64,000 bases of DNA from the NCBI RefSeq assembly GCF_026616195.1, contig NZ_JANHDH010000001.1, positions 2,232,001 to 2,296,000 of the forward strand, read 5' to 3'. Position numbers and translations under genes: made by a program. This document shows positions 7,960 to 16,426 of this stretch, one piece after another (positions within the stretch are counted from its first letter, which is position 1; the number at the start of each line of letters is the position of its first letter). The DNA is from Haloarchaeobius amylolyticus. GTDB taxonomy: Archaea; Halobacteriota; Halobacteria; Halobacteriales; Natrialbaceae. The notes below the pieces were generated by a model, which was not told the origin of the DNA, did not search any database, and worked only from the letters and a program-made list of their open reading frames with translations.

Positions 7960-8661
7960 ATGACACGAACTGCCGTCATCGCCGGTGTCGGCCCCGGCCT
8001 CGGCGCGTCGCTCGCCCGGACGTTCGCCGACGAGGGCTGTGCAGTCGGCCTGTTCGCCCGGTCCGAGGACTACATGGCGGACCTCGCGGCCGACCTCCGC
8101 GAGGAGACCGCCGGCGACGCCCTCGCCGTCCCGACCGACCTCACCGACCCCGACCAGATTCACGAGGGTTTCGCGGCCGTCAGGGACGAGTTCGGGCCGG
8201 TCGATATCCTCGTCAACCACGCCAGCGCCGCGCCGTGGAAGGGGCTCTCCGCAGTCTCGCACGACGAGTTCCAGCAGGCGCTCGACGTGGGCGTGACGGG
8301 CGCGCTCCACTGCTCGCAGGAGGCCGTCGCGGACATGCGCGAGGGCGACGGCGGGACCGTCATCTTCACCGGCGCGACCACCTCGGTCCGCGGCCGCAAG
8401 GGGTCGGTCGCCTTCTCCGCGGCGAAGTTCGGGGCCCGCGGCCTCGCGGAGTCGATGGCCCGCGAACTCGGTCCCGAGGGAATCCACGTCGCCCACGTCG
8501 TCATCGACGGGGGCATCCTCCACCCCGAGCGCGAGGTCCAGAACGAGCACGAGTACCTCGACCCCGACGCCATCGCGGAGAGCTACTGGCACCTCGTCGA
8601 GCAGGACCGGTCGGCGTGGACGCTCGAACTCGACCTGCGCCCGCACGTCGAGGCGTTCTGA
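7960..8661 (+). CDS. Short-chain dehydrogenase/reductase with Phe at the catalytic Tyr position
   Basis: Rossmann-fold protein of 233 residues. The nucleotide loop is AGVGPGLGASLA (residues 8-19), and NHAS (86-89) replaces the usual NNAG. The active-site motif YxxxK appears as FSAAK with Phe152 and Lys156, so the catalytic tyrosine is absent; a subfamily with (A)FxxAKF at this site is known to me from bacteria. The C-terminal part (DGGILHPE) follows the SDR plan. It may be a reductase using another acid, or a non-catalytic or substrate-binding member. It is preceded by a 102-nt gap and lies alone before the intergenic repeat. Confidence 0.87.
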   Translation: MTRTAVIAGVGPGLGASLARTFADEGCAVGLFARSEDYMADLAADLREETAGDALAVPTDLTDPDQIHEGFAAVRDEFGPVDILVNHASAAPWKGLSAVSHDEFQQALDVGVTGALHCSQEAVADMREGDGGTVIFTGATTSVRGRKGSVAFSAAKFGARGLAESMARELGPEGIHVAHVVIDGGILHPEREVQNEHEYLDPDAIAESYWHLVEQDRSAWTLELDLRPHVEAF

Positions 8662-8740
8662 GACGGGCGGCTGTACTCGACTCCACCCCGGCGCGTGCGG
8701 GGCGACCCCCGAACGCCAGTGAGGCTGGTCGCTCGACGCC

Positions 8741-8971
8741 GCGCGAGGGATGCGCACTGGACTGGAGTGAAGCGCCAGCGAAACGGAAGGAAGCGCGCAA
8801 TCGGCTGGGGAGGGTGTGGTGCGGTCGCGGTGCTGTGCTGGGGTGTGCTGTCCTGTGCGGGGCGGTGGTGGGCTGTCCTGTGCGGGGCGGTGGTAGGCTG
8901 TCCTGTGCGGGGCGGTGGTGGGCTGGGCGGGGCGGGTGCGGTCGTTCACTGCCATCGGCGCGAGCGAACTG
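8741..8971 (+). repeat. Dispersed intergenic repeat, copy A
   Basis: Begins GCGCGAGGGATG, contains an A/G-rich middle with GGAGTGAAGCG, then the core TCGGCTGGGGAGGGTGTGG (8801-8819), and ends CACTGCCATCGGCGCGAGCG (8948-8967). The same ordered blocks recur at 37171-37300 in the same orientation and at 36921-37060 inverted. Copy A is longer because the 25-bp tandem repeat sits between the core and the end block. Confidence 0.65.
8848..8922 (+). repeat. 25-bp tandem repeat, three copies
   Basis: Unit CTGTCCTGTGCGGGGCGGTG plus GTGGG, at 8848-8872, 8873-8897 and 8898-8922; copy two differs by one base (GTAGG). It lies within dispersed repeat copy A and is rich in G-runs on the plus strand. No coding role seen. 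Confidence 0.85.
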
Positions 8972-9050
8972 GAGCCGGCCCTCCCGGCACCCGGCGAACA
9001 GCCAGAACCACACCGCCGCAGGGAACAGCAGACCGAACCCGGCACCGACC

Positions 9051-9782
9051 CTATCCGAACGTCAACAGCAGGTACAGCAGCGAGATCTGGACCGCGTTGA
9101 ACAGCCCGTGGACCAGCGCGACGACGGTCAGGCTCTCGGTCTTCGCGTAGGCCGCACCGAACACGAGCGAGCCGACGAAGATGGTCAGCAGCGACAGCCC
9201 GAGTGCACCGAGGTTCGTCGTCCAGAACGCGGGGATGTGGACCAGCGCGAAGATGACGCTGGTGACGACGTTGGCGCCGCGGCGGGAGAAGACGCGGTAG
9301 AGCGACTTCTGGATGACGTTGCGGAAGAGGAACTCCTCGGCGGGGCCGTTGACCAGCAGGGCGACGAGGACGAGCAGGAGCAGGTAGTCGGTGTTGCCCG
9401 CCAGCCCGGGCGCGAGGTTGACGTTCTCGCTGGTCTCCAGGCTCGTGACCGTCGTGAGCACGCCGACCACGAGGACGAAGGCGACCGCGAGCGCGGTGTA
9501 GCCCGCGATGGCCTTCAGGCTCTCGCGGTCGAGCGGTTTCAGGTCGACGAATCCCCAGCCGCGGCCCGTCAGGGTCAGGTAGGCGACCCCGACCAGCGTC
9601 AGCCCGGTGTACCCGACGACGAACAGCAGCGCGTAGACGGGCAGCGTCAGGTCGCCCGCGTCGAGGGCGAGCAGTGCGACGACGGGAATCGTCGCCAGCG
9701 CCGAGGCGAGGACGCCCGCGACCGCGACCCCCGCGCCGGCGATGGTCGCCCCAACCTGCCGACGTGTCCGGACGGTATCCAT
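9051..9782 (-). CDS. CPBP family intramembrane glutamic endopeptidase
   Basis: A 243-residue membrane protein with about seven or eight helices. It has the three CPBP/Rce1 motifs: EEFLFRNVIQ (motif 1, EExxxR), FALVHIP (motif 2, FxxxH) and HGLFNAVQ (motif 3, HxxxN), near residues 149, 180 and 228. Members cleave within or beside the membrane, for example CaaX proteins in eukaryotes and bacteriocin-related substrates in bacteria; archaeal substrates are unknown. Start is MDTVRTRRQ at 9782, with the conserved hydrophobic region following directly. The gene converges with the SDR gene over the repeat region. Confidence 0.93.
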   Translation of the reverse strand: MDTVRTRRQVGATIAGAGVAVAGVLASALATIPVVALLALDAGDLTLPVYALLFVVGYTGLTLVGVAYLTLTGRGWGFVDLKPLDRESLKAIAGYTALAVAFVLVVGVLTTVTSLETSENVNLAPGLAGNTDYLLLLVLVALLVNGPAEEFLFRNVIQKSLYRVFSRRGANVVTSVIFALVHIPAFWTTNLGALGLSLLTIFVGSLVFGAAYAKTESLTVVALVHGLFNAVQISLLYLLLTFG

Positions 9783-9845
9783 ACCGAAACTACGTCTGCA
9801 TCAGCGAAAAGGGGACGCAGCCCTCACCCCGGCGAGGAATCGCCG

Positions 9846-10976
9846 CTACAGCCGGTCGAGGACGGCGTCGGCGTCGTAGGCGAGGTTGAGTTCGCGCGAG
9901 CGCCCGCGGCCCTCGACGTCGGCGTACTCGGTGTCGATGATGCCGAGGTCGTCGAGCTTGTTGACGATCTCGGAGTACCGGGTGTAGCCCAGCCCGGAGC
10001 GTTCGTGGAAGGTCTCGTAGACGGTCCCGGCCTGCTCGCCCTCCAGCTCGGCGATGACCTCGACGAGGGTGCGCTCGGAGTCACTCAGGCCGTCGAGCGA
10101 CCTGGAGAGGTGGACGAACTTGGACTTCTCGTAGGCCTTCTCGACGTCCTCCAGTTCGACGGTCTTCGAGGCGCGCATCTCGGCGTTCAGGCCGGCCCGG
10201 CGGAGCAGGTCGATACCGACCCGGAGGTCGCCGCTCTCGGCGGTCTTGGCGGCCACGTCGTCGAGGACGGTCGTGGAGACGACGCCGTCCTGGAAGCCGC
10301 GCTCGATGCGTTCGCGCAGGATGTCGACGATCTCGCGCTGGTCGTACGGTGGGAAGTAGATGTCCTCGGGGCGGAACACCGACTGGACGCGGGTGTCGAG
10401 TTCGTCCATCACGTCGAGGTTCGGGTCCGAGGAGACGACGATGACGCCGATGCGGGCCCCGGAGTGCTCCTCGTGGGCACGCAACAGCGAGTAGAGCGTA
10501 TCGGAGGCCTCGCCCTCGTAGAACAGGTAGTTCACGTCGTCGAGCGCGACCACGAGCACCTCCTCCTGCTCGACCAGTTTCTCGGTGACCTGCCCGAACA
10601 GTTTCTTGAACGAGATGCCCGACGCCGGGGGTTCGTAGTCGAACATCCCCTCGAACAGCCGCGAGAAGACGGAGTACCGCGTCGCGTTCATCTGACAGTT
10701 CACGCGGACGGTACGCACGTCGTTGGTCTCGGCTTTCAGCTCGGAGAAGAGCTTCTGGACGGCGGTGGTCTTCCCGGTGCCGGGTGGGCCCCGGACGACG
10801 GCGTTGAGCGGGCGCGACCCGCGGACGGCCGGACGCAGCACGTACTGCAGGCTCTGCATCTGGCTATCCCGGTGTTCGAACGCCTCGGGGACGTAGTCGA
10901 TCTCGAAGACCCGTTCGTTGCGGAAGACGGATTCGTCCCACGACAACATCCCCTCGTCCGGAGGGTCCCCAGCCAT
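9846..10976 (-). CDS. Orc1/Cdc6 family replication initiator
   Basis: AAA+ ATPase with C-terminal winged helix. Walker A RGPPGTGKTT (near residue 64), Walker B VVALDDVNYLF, sensor 1 VIVVSSDPN, sensor 2 region GDLRVGIDLLRRAG, and a wHTH over the last 90 residues (YSEIVNKLDDLGIID). At 376 residues it is shorter than origin-linked haloarchaeal Orc1 proteins. ATG at 10976 (MAGDPPDEG) was chosen; an in-frame ATG at 10985 is the alternative. I looked for origin-recognition boxes in the flanks and saw none, so this is probably one of the several dispersed cdc6 paralogues and not an origin marker. Confidence 0.92.
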   Translation of the reverse strand: MAGDPPDEGMLSWDESVFRNERVFEIDYVPEAFEHRDSQMQSLQYVLRPAVRGSRPLNAVVRGPPGTGKTTAVQKLFSELKAETNDVRTVRVNCQMNATRYSVFSRLFEGMFDYEPPASGISFKKLFGQVTEKLVEQEEVLVVALDDVNYLFYEGEASDTLYSLLRAHEEHSGARIGVIVVSSDPNLDVMDELDTRVQSVFRPEDIYFPPYDQREIVDILRERIERGFQDGVVSTTVLDDVAAKTAESGDLRVGIDLLRRAGLNAEMRASKTVELEDVEKAYEKSKFVHLSRSLDGLSDSERTLVEVIAELEGEQAGTVYETFHERSGLGYTRYSEIVNKLDDLGIIDTEYADVEGRGRSRELNLAYDADAVLDRL

Positions 10977-11122
10977 TACTTTCACCCAGCCTCGCGGACT
11001 ACTTAGGTCTTCGGCAGACGAAGGTCAGACGCCCGCAGGACTGCAAAAAGGTGGGTCTGGCGCGGTCGCCGACGGCTGACGACGTGGATTCCGGGCCCGT
11101 CAGCCGATCTATCAGGAACCGC

Positions 11123-11287
11123 TCAGGACTGGAGTTTCTTGATGTTGCTCTTGATCTGGCCGGCGTTCATGCTCATGCCGTGGACGTCCTGTGCGTGCTT
11201 GCGGACCATCGAGACGATCTCGTCGTCGTTGTCGGAGTGGATGGTGAAGTGACAGTCCTCGACGCTACAGCTGAACTCGTGTACCAT
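11123..11287 (-). CDS. DUF1059 family small protein, copy 1
   Basis: A 54-residue protein: MVHEFSCSVEDCHFTI followed by HSDNDDEIVSMVRKHAQD and VHGMSMNAGQI. The N-terminal C-x(4)-C and the later H-x(4)-H residues suggest a small metal site, as in DUF1059 proteins. Function unknown. ATG at 11287 was chosen because paralogue copy 2 starts at the equivalent place and the upstream extension is not conserved between them. Ends in KSNIKKLQS, a basic tail missing in copy 2. Confidence 0.82.
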   Translation of the reverse strand: MVHEFSCSVEDCHFTIHSDNDDEIVSMVRKHAQDVHGMSMNAGQIKSNIKKLQS

Positions 11288-11395
11288 GGTAGATGATGAC
11301 GCACCGCACGATATAATCGATTGTGCCACTAGCGAAGGGAGTCCACGCTGGCGACCGGGTTGCGAGGACGATACGCCGGGGGCGCCCGGCGCTCC

Positions 11396-11554
11396 TCAGA
11401 CCACGTCCAGCGTGTCCTCGACGACCCCGCGGTCGATGGCCATCCCGTGGGCCTCGGCCGTGTGTCGTGTGGCGATGGCGAGAATCTCCTCGTCGTCTGC
11501 GCGGCGGACGACGAACGGGCACCCGTACTTCTGGCAGCGGAACTCGTATGGCAT
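11396..11554 (-). CDS. DUF1059 family small protein, copy 2
   Basis: A 52-residue protein, MPYEFRCQKYGCPFVVR then RADDEEILAIATRHTAEAHG. It aligns along its length with the 54-residue protein at 11123-11287: the same xYEF/HEFxC start, C-x(4)-C, DDEE/DDEI, and H-x(4)-H spacing. The two genes are 108 nt apart on the same strand, which fits a tandem duplication that has since diverged. It lacks the basic C-terminal tail of copy 1, ending TLDVV. Function unknown. Confidence 0.8.
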   Translation of the reverse strand: MPYEFRCQKYGCPFVVRRADDEEILAIATRHTAEAHGMAIDRGVVEDTLDVV

Positions 11555-11643
11555 GGGACGAACACCTCAAATACGCCGAGTACCCGCCAAACCAGCATAA
11601 GTAACGCGTGCTTACTGACGCGGCGCTTTCAGGTCTCGCGGGC

Positions 11644-13614
11644 TCAGAACTTCTCCAGCAGCCGGTCGTAGAACCCCGTCTCGGCCTCGCCCGCGAGCTT
11701 CTCCACGATGAGTTCCGGGGTCGACCGCGCCAGGTGGTCCTTCACCGGCGACCGGTTCACGACGAGTTCGCCGTCCTCCAGTCCGACCGCCTCGATGCCG
11801 TCGATGGTCACCGGGTAGTCGGCCATCTCGCGTATCTCGCCGGCGAGGTGGGAGACGAACACCGCGGTCGCACCGTTCTCGTGCAGCGCCTCGAGGATGC
11901 CGGCGATGATCTTCGCGGACGCCCCGGGCTCCGTGATGGACTCGAGTTCGTCCACCAGCACCAGGGAGTCCGCGCCGCCGTCGGCCAGCCCGGCGAACTC
12001 CCGGACCGTGGACTCGAACGCGCCCGCGTCGAGGGTCCCCTGGGTCTTCGCGTGGTAGTGCAGGTCTGCGAACCGCTGCAGTCGGACCGAGTCGGCCGGG
12101 ACGGGCAGGCCCATGTGCGCGAGGACGACCACGGCCGCCACGAGGTCCAGCGTCGAGGTCTTCCCCCCGGAGTTCACGCCGGAGAGCAGCGCGACGCCCT
12201 CGACGTCGTAGTCCACGGGGTCGACCGCGTCGATGGGCACGTCGAGCAGGGGCGACCGGCCCGCCTCGATGGCGAACCCCTCGCCGCCGAACTCGGGCAT
12301 CGTGCAGTCGAAGTCGCGGGCGAACCGGGCGATGGCGAGTTCCACGTCGAGTTCCAGTGCGTCCCGGACCAGCGCCTCGGCGTCCGCGCGCTGGTCGGCG
12401 AGGTCGGCCGCGAGCTCGCGCTTCAGCCGGGTCTCGCGGCGCTCCTTCGCCGCCTTCAGCTCCTCGCGCAGCCGCGAGATGGCCTGCTCCTCGTGCTCGA
12501 CCGGGTAGGTCGGTTCGTCGCCGAAGGCCCGCCGGGCGATCTCGGCCTCGCCCGTGTCCAGGTCGAGGGCGTCGACGAGGTGGCCGCGGGCCGCGTCGAC
12601 CGCCGCCGCGTACTCGTCGGCGAGTTCGCGCGACAGCAGCGAGTCCACGCCCGCGCCGCGTTCGACCAGCGAGAGCAGGTCCGCGCCCTCGATGGTCACG
12701 TCCTTCTCCTGGATGGCCTCGCGTAACTGGTCGTTGGCGACGTTCTCGGACATCGAGACGGCCGAGTCGAGGTCGTCGATGGCGCTCGCGAGCCGGTCGA
12801 CCTCGGCGTCGCCCGCGATGCCGCCGGCGTCGTCCAGCCGGTCCAGCGCCGATTCGAGCGTCGCGAGGTCGGCTGCGGGCTCCAGCGTCGACTCCCGGGT
12901 CACCTCGACCGCGGCCCGGAGCCGGTCGCGGTTCGTCGCGAAGAACGCCAGCACGCGCTCGGGGACGATCTCGCTCGGGTTCTCCAGCGCGTCGGGCTCG
13001 ACCCGCACGTCGCCCTCCACGTCGATGCCGGCGAACGCCTCGTCCAGCGCGATGACCGTCGAGTACCCCCGCGCGAGTTCGGCGAGGCCGCGGGCGTCCT
13101 CGACCACCTCGACCGGGAGTTCGGGGATCGCGTCCCGTGCCTTCGAGTAGCGCTCGGCGTCGGTCGTGGCCAGACAGCGGTCCCGGACCTGCACGTCCCG
13201 CGGCGGGTCCAGCGGTTCCACGCCGGCGAGCGCGTCGAGGACCGCCTCGTCCGGCTCGCGCGCCATCGCCTCCGCGGTGAACGCCTGTACCTCCTCGATG
13301 CGTGACTCGGCCGCGCTCGGGTAGAACGTCGCGACCCGCTTGCCCGCGTAGTCGGTGACGGTCCGCTCGCGCAGCCGGTCCAGCATCGCCTCGTACACCT
13401 CGCGCGCCCGGCCGGTCGCGAGGAACCCGCCGGGGTCGTCGTGTTCCGTGCGGATGGCCGCCCGGGCGATACGGGCGGCACGACCCTCCGAGATGCCCGG
13501 TGCCCGCGCCAGCGTCGCGACGTCGCCCGTCTGCAGCGCCGTCTCGGGGTCGTCGAGCTGCGCCAGCGCGTCCGCCGTCTTCTCGCCTACGCCGGGGATC
13601 GCCGAGAGTTCCAT
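11644..13614 (-). CDS. MutS2-like ATPase with N-terminal helix-hairpin-helix
   Basis: A 656-residue protein. Residues 1-50 form helix-hairpin-helix repeats (AIPGVGEKTADAL and RAPGISEGRAARI). The middle is helical with coiled-coil content (REELKAAKERRETRLKREL). The C-terminal MutS ATPase has Walker A SGVNSGGKTS near 480, Walker B LVLVDELESITEPG and FVSHL. It has no mismatch-recognition domain I and no Smr nuclease. The arrangement fits the archaeal MutS5/MutS2-related group thought to act on recombination intermediates rather than mismatches; the HhH would supply DNA binding. Divergent from the small membrane protein gene at 13695. Confidence 0.9.
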   Translation of the reverse strand: MELSAIPGVGEKTADALAQLDDPETALQTGDVATLARAPGISEGRAARIARAAIRTEHDDPGGFLATGRAREVYEAMLDRLRERTVTDYAGKRVATFYPSAAESRIEEVQAFTAEAMAREPDEAVLDALAGVEPLDPPRDVQVRDRCLATTDAERYSKARDAIPELPVEVVEDARGLAELARGYSTVIALDEAFAGIDVEGDVRVEPDALENPSEIVPERVLAFFATNRDRLRAAVEVTRESTLEPAADLATLESALDRLDDAGGIAGDAEVDRLASAIDDLDSAVSMSENVANDQLREAIQEKDVTIEGADLLSLVERGAGVDSLLSRELADEYAAAVDAARGHLVDALDLDTGEAEIARRAFGDEPTYPVEHEEQAISRLREELKAAKERRETRLKRELAADLADQRADAEALVRDALELDVELAIARFARDFDCTMPEFGGEGFAIEAGRSPLLDVPIDAVDPVDYDVEGVALLSGVNSGGKTSTLDLVAAVVVLAHMGLPVPADSVRLQRFADLHYHAKTQGTLDAGAFESTVREFAGLADGGADSLVLVDELESITEPGASAKIIAGILEALHENGATAVFVSHLAGEIREMADYPVTIDGIEAVGLEDGELVVNRSPVKDHLARSTPELIVEKLAGEAETGFYDRLLEKF

Positions 13615-13694
13615 CGGCCGTCTCTATTTCCGGGGCCAGCAAAAAGTTCCCGCCCGTGAGGGAGCTTTATCCATCAGGGCGGCGTAGTTCGTCC

Positions 13695-13811
13695 ATGAAC
13701 CGGCGACGCTACGGGCCACTGGTCAGGCTGGTCGGCCTGGGGCTCTTCCTGCTCGCGCTGGCCGTCGTCTTCGGCGTCGCCATCGACAGCGCGTTGCTCG
13801 TCGCAATCTGA
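13695..13811 (+). CDS. 38-residue single-helix membrane protein
   Basis: MNRRRYGPLVRLVGLG followed by one long hydrophobic helix and a short C-terminus (SALLVAI). Positive residues before the helix predict the N-terminus inside. A TATA-like CTTTATCC lies at about 13667-13674, 25 nt before the ATG, so a leaderless message is likely. The gene fits tightly between the divergent MutS2-like gene and the convergent histidine phosphatase gene, 5 nt from its end. Small proteins of this form are common in haloarchaea; function unknown. Confidence 0.6.
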   Translation: MNRRRYGPLVRLVGLGLFLLALAVVFGVAIDSALLVAI

Positions 13812-13816
13812 GTCTC

Positions 13817-14449
13817 TTACGCTTCCCGGTACCCCACGTCGCCCTCCCGGACGACCGTCGGGTCCCCGCCGTCGACCCGAACCTCCGTGACGGCGCAGTT
13901 GTCCTGGCTGTGCTCGGTGAGGGCGGTCACGAGGTCACGGTCCTGGAGGTATCCGAGCAGCACGTACAGTGGTCCGCCGTGGGTCACCACGACGACCGTC
14001 TCGTCCGGCGAGAGCGAGTCCACGACCGCCTGCCAGCCGGTGAGGACGCGGTCGCGCGCCTCGAGCAGCGTCTCGCCGCCCTCGGGTTCGGTCTCGGCGG
14101 CCGCGATGCCCGTCTCGCCGACCGCGAACTCCGGGTAGCCCTCGAACAGCGCCTCGTAGCCCATGCCCTGGTAGACGCCGAAGTCGCGCTCGCGCCAGTC
14201 CCGGCTGAAGGTCACGTCCACGTCGAGGGCGTGGTTCACCAGCCGCGCCGTCTCCTTCGTCCGTCGGAGGTCGGAGGCGACCAGCCGGGTCACGTCGTAC
14301 GTCTCGGCGAGGTGGGCGCCGAGGGCCCGGGCCTGCTCGCGACCCGTCTCGTCCAGCGGCGCGGGTGCCCACCCCTGGATGCGGCGCTCGTGGTTCCACA
14401 CCGTCCGGCCGTGGCGCGCGAGGACCACCGTCGCAGCGTCGCTCGTCAT
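13817..14449 (-). CDS. Histidine phosphatase (phosphoglycerate mutase-like) family protein
   Basis: Cytoplasmic phosphatase of 210 residues using a phospho-histidine intermediate. VVLARHGRTVWN holds the RHG catalytic motif, ASDLRRTKETA the second arginine, WRERDFGVYQGM the conserved glutamate loop, and VVVTHGG the second catalytic histidine. This pattern matches the CobC/PhoE-like branch of the family; substrate could be a phosphoglycerate, cobalamin precursor or nucleotide phosphate. The start is MTSDAATVVLARHG. No neighbouring cobalamin genes are present to support CobC. Confidence 0.9.
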   Translation of the reverse strand: MTSDAATVVLARHGRTVWNHERRIQGWAPAPLDETGREQARALGAHLAETYDVTRLVASDLRRTKETARLVNHALDVDVTFSRDWRERDFGVYQGMGYEALFEGYPEFAVGETGIAAAETEPEGGETLLEARDRVLTGWQAVVDSLSPDETVVVVTHGGPLYVLLGYLQDRDLVTALTEHSQDNCAVTEVRVDGGDPTVVREGDVGYREA

Positions 14450-14515
14450 GGGGGCGACTCGGGTCGGGCGCGAGAAGTGTCTACCGGGTCGCGGAGACGG
14501 AAGACGGGAGCCGGG

Positions 14516-16294
14516 TCAGGCCCGGCGCTTCGCCAGGAACAGCGACGCCTCGAACAGCACCACGAGGCCGACCGTGAGCGCGATGGCCTCGGTCTGGGGC
14601 AGCGCCGCCTCGGTCATGACCCGCGCGAGCAGCGAGTTCTGCGTGCCCAGGTAGCCCGCCAGGATGGCGGTGATCCAGACCAGCGGGCGGCCCTTCCGGA
14701 GGGCGCGCCAGAGCTTCACGCTGCCGTAGTAGTTCTTGTTCGTGTAGGCCACCAGCTCGTAGACGAGCACCGCGGCCGCGCTGAACAGGAACGGCGTCGC
14801 GTTCCCGAAGCCGAGCGTGGCCAGGTTCTCGGTCACGACGGGCGGCAGCTCCTGGTAGTAGCCGCTCGGGACCGGTGCCGCGCTGGCGGCGTAGCCGGTG
14901 ATACCGATGAGCAGGTAGATGTACGGCCGGCGCTCGCCCATCTCCTCGGCCGTCGGGATGGGCGAGGAACTGTCGGTCCAGCGCAACAGCAGGAGCGTCC
15001 CCTCGAAGAGGACGACCATCGACAGCGCGATGATGATGGGCGCCATCCCGGTCGGGTCCGGCGCGAAGACGAACGCGATGGCGACGAACGCACCCCAGAA
15101 GAGGATGCGCTTGGACTCCAGCCAGCGCCGGCTCGTCACGCCCATCATGATGGCGAGCATGATGAACAGCGGAATCTGGAAGACGATGGCCTGGAACGCC
15201 ATCAGCGTGATGATGAGGTTGAACGTGTCCGAGAGCGCGAACGCGATCTCCGCGGAGCCCTCGGTGTAGTAGAGGAAGTACTCGAACAGCGCGGGCAGCA
15301 CGAGGAAGTACGCGAAGGCCATCCCCGCAACCGCGAGGACGAGACTGGTCGGGACCGATGCGAGGTAGTATCGGCGCTCCTTGGGGTAGAGGCCGGGCCG
15401 CATGAAGAGGTACGATTCGTAGACGAACAGGGGGAGCGCGACGACGATACCGGCCAGGCTCGCGACCTTGATCTTCGTCAGGATGAACTCCAGCGGGGAG
15501 TAGACGCGGGGGCGTGTCAGTTCGCCCGCCGAAGGCAGGAGGTCGAACCACATCGTCGTGATGATCGCCTCCGAGGCGAAGATCGAGAGCGCGGTCGCGG
15601 CGGCCGCCGCGATGAGGACGATGCCGAGGCGACGGACCATCTCCTCGATGTGGACCGCCAGCGGCATCTCCTCGTCGTCGGGCGGGCGCTGGTACTCCTC
15701 CTCGGCCTCGTCGTAGTCGAAACTCGGTTCGGTGAACGAGTCGTCGTCGACGGTCGACTCGGCCGCCGGGCGGGCGGCGCCCGCGGCGTGGCCGACGGGC
15801 ACGTCCTCGCCGCCGTCGGCGTCGGCCTGCGGGGCCCCGGTGTCGGCGTGGCGACCCTCGACGTCGCCGTAGGGCGCGTCGTCGTCTGCGTCCGGGTCGC
15901 CGGTGTCGATGTCCCGCGGGTCGGTGACGCCGTACTGGACGTCCTCGTCCTCGGCGTCGGCCGGCGGGGCGTCGCCGGAGTCGACCTTCTGGAGCCCGCT
16001 GGTCGCGTCGTCGGCCGCGTCGTCGTCACCGGCCGGCTCGTCGTCGTCGTCGACGTACTCGAAGGGGTCCACGGGGACGCCGTCCTCGTCTTCGTCCCGG
16101 AACTTCTCCGGGACCTCGGGCTCCCCGCCGATGGGCCCGTCCTTCTCGGGTCCATCGTCCTCGGGCGCGTCGGCGTCGTCGCCCGCGGGCGGCGCGCTCT
16201 CGTCGTGCTCCGCCGGCTCGGTCTCGGGCCGCTCCGGTCGCGACTCCTCGTCGTCGACATCGGATAGCCCGGACTCTTCAGACTCGTCCGCCAT
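14516..16294 (-). CDS. tatC: Twin-arginine translocase subunit TatC (TatCo type) with long acidic N-terminus
   Basis: Membrane core of the Tat system, which exports folded proteins and is heavily used in haloarchaea. The 592-residue protein has about 190 acidic, disordered N-terminal residues (rich in DD, EE and P), then the TatC core from MPLAVHIEEMVRRLG, with six helices including KIKVASLAGIVVALPLFVYE and FVFAPDPTG. Two further helices follow (VTENLATLGFGNATPFLF and later), beyond the usual TatC. It is divergent from the double-TatC gene with a 132-nt shared promoter region, an arrangement known for haloarchaeal TatCo/TatCt. Tat-type signals occur in at least four lipoproteins in this window. 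Confidence 0.9.
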   Translation of the reverse strand: MADESEESGLSDVDDEESRPERPETEPAEHDESAPPAGDDADAPEDDGPEKDGPIGGEPEVPEKFRDEDEDGVPVDPFEYVDDDDEPAGDDDAADDATSGLQKVDSGDAPPADAEDEDVQYGVTDPRDIDTGDPDADDDAPYGDVEGRHADTGAPQADADGGEDVPVGHAAGAARPAAESTVDDDSFTEPSFDYDEAEEEYQRPPDDEEMPLAVHIEEMVRRLGIVLIAAAAATALSIFASEAIITTMWFDLLPSAGELTRPRVYSPLEFILTKIKVASLAGIVVALPLFVYESYLFMRPGLYPKERRYYLASVPTSLVLAVAGMAFAYFLVLPALFEYFLYYTEGSAEIAFALSDTFNLIITLMAFQAIVFQIPLFIMLAIMMGVTSRRWLESKRILFWGAFVAIAFVFAPDPTGMAPIIIALSMVVLFEGTLLLLRWTDSSSPIPTAEEMGERRPYIYLLIGITGYAASAAPVPSGYYQELPPVVTENLATLGFGNATPFLFSAAAVLVYELVAYTNKNYYGSVKLWRALRKGRPLVWITAILAGYLGTQNSLLARVMTEAALPQTEAIALTVGLVVLFEASLFLAKRRA

Positions 16295-16426
16295 CTACCG
16301 GAGATAGTCGGCCCGCGCGTTATAGACCTTTTTCTTACCGGGGCGTCGTCCCCGTAGTTTCGTTCCCTCGTGGTGACCCCGTAGAAGAAGATTGATGTTC
16401 GCGAGGTTGGTACCTCTCGGCATCCA

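Larger units (their letters stand above)
8662..9050. other. 389-nt intergenic region made largely of repeat DNA
   Basis: Between the SDR gene and the convergent CPBP gene. It contains a member of the dispersed repeat family (8741-8971), inside which lies a 3-copy 25-bp tandem repeat. The ORFs read through it have repetitive PRTGQPTT-like translations and match similar junk in the 36.9-kb gap, so I treat them as non-coding. Confidence 0.6.

Noticed and set aside
8501-9013. Minus-strand frame of 170 codons
   Set aside because: Its PPPRTGQPTT-type translation comes from the tandem and dispersed repeats, and the same kind of phrase appears in the 36936-37304 frame; no acidic bias.
7950-11006. 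1018-codon plus-strand frame
   Set aside because: It spans the SDR, CPBP (antisense), Orc1/Cdc6 (antisense) genes and a repeat region. No family motif; an artefact of GC-rich third positions.
9846-11122. Replication origin next to Orc1/Cdc6
   Set aside because: No origin-recognition-box-like inverted repeats or AT-rich unwinding region seen in either flank; many cdc6 paralogues are not origin-linked.
11612-13642. Long minus-strand frame parallel to the MutS2-like gene
   Set aside because: A +1-type shadow of the MutS2-like gene (Arg/Gly-rich, no motif).
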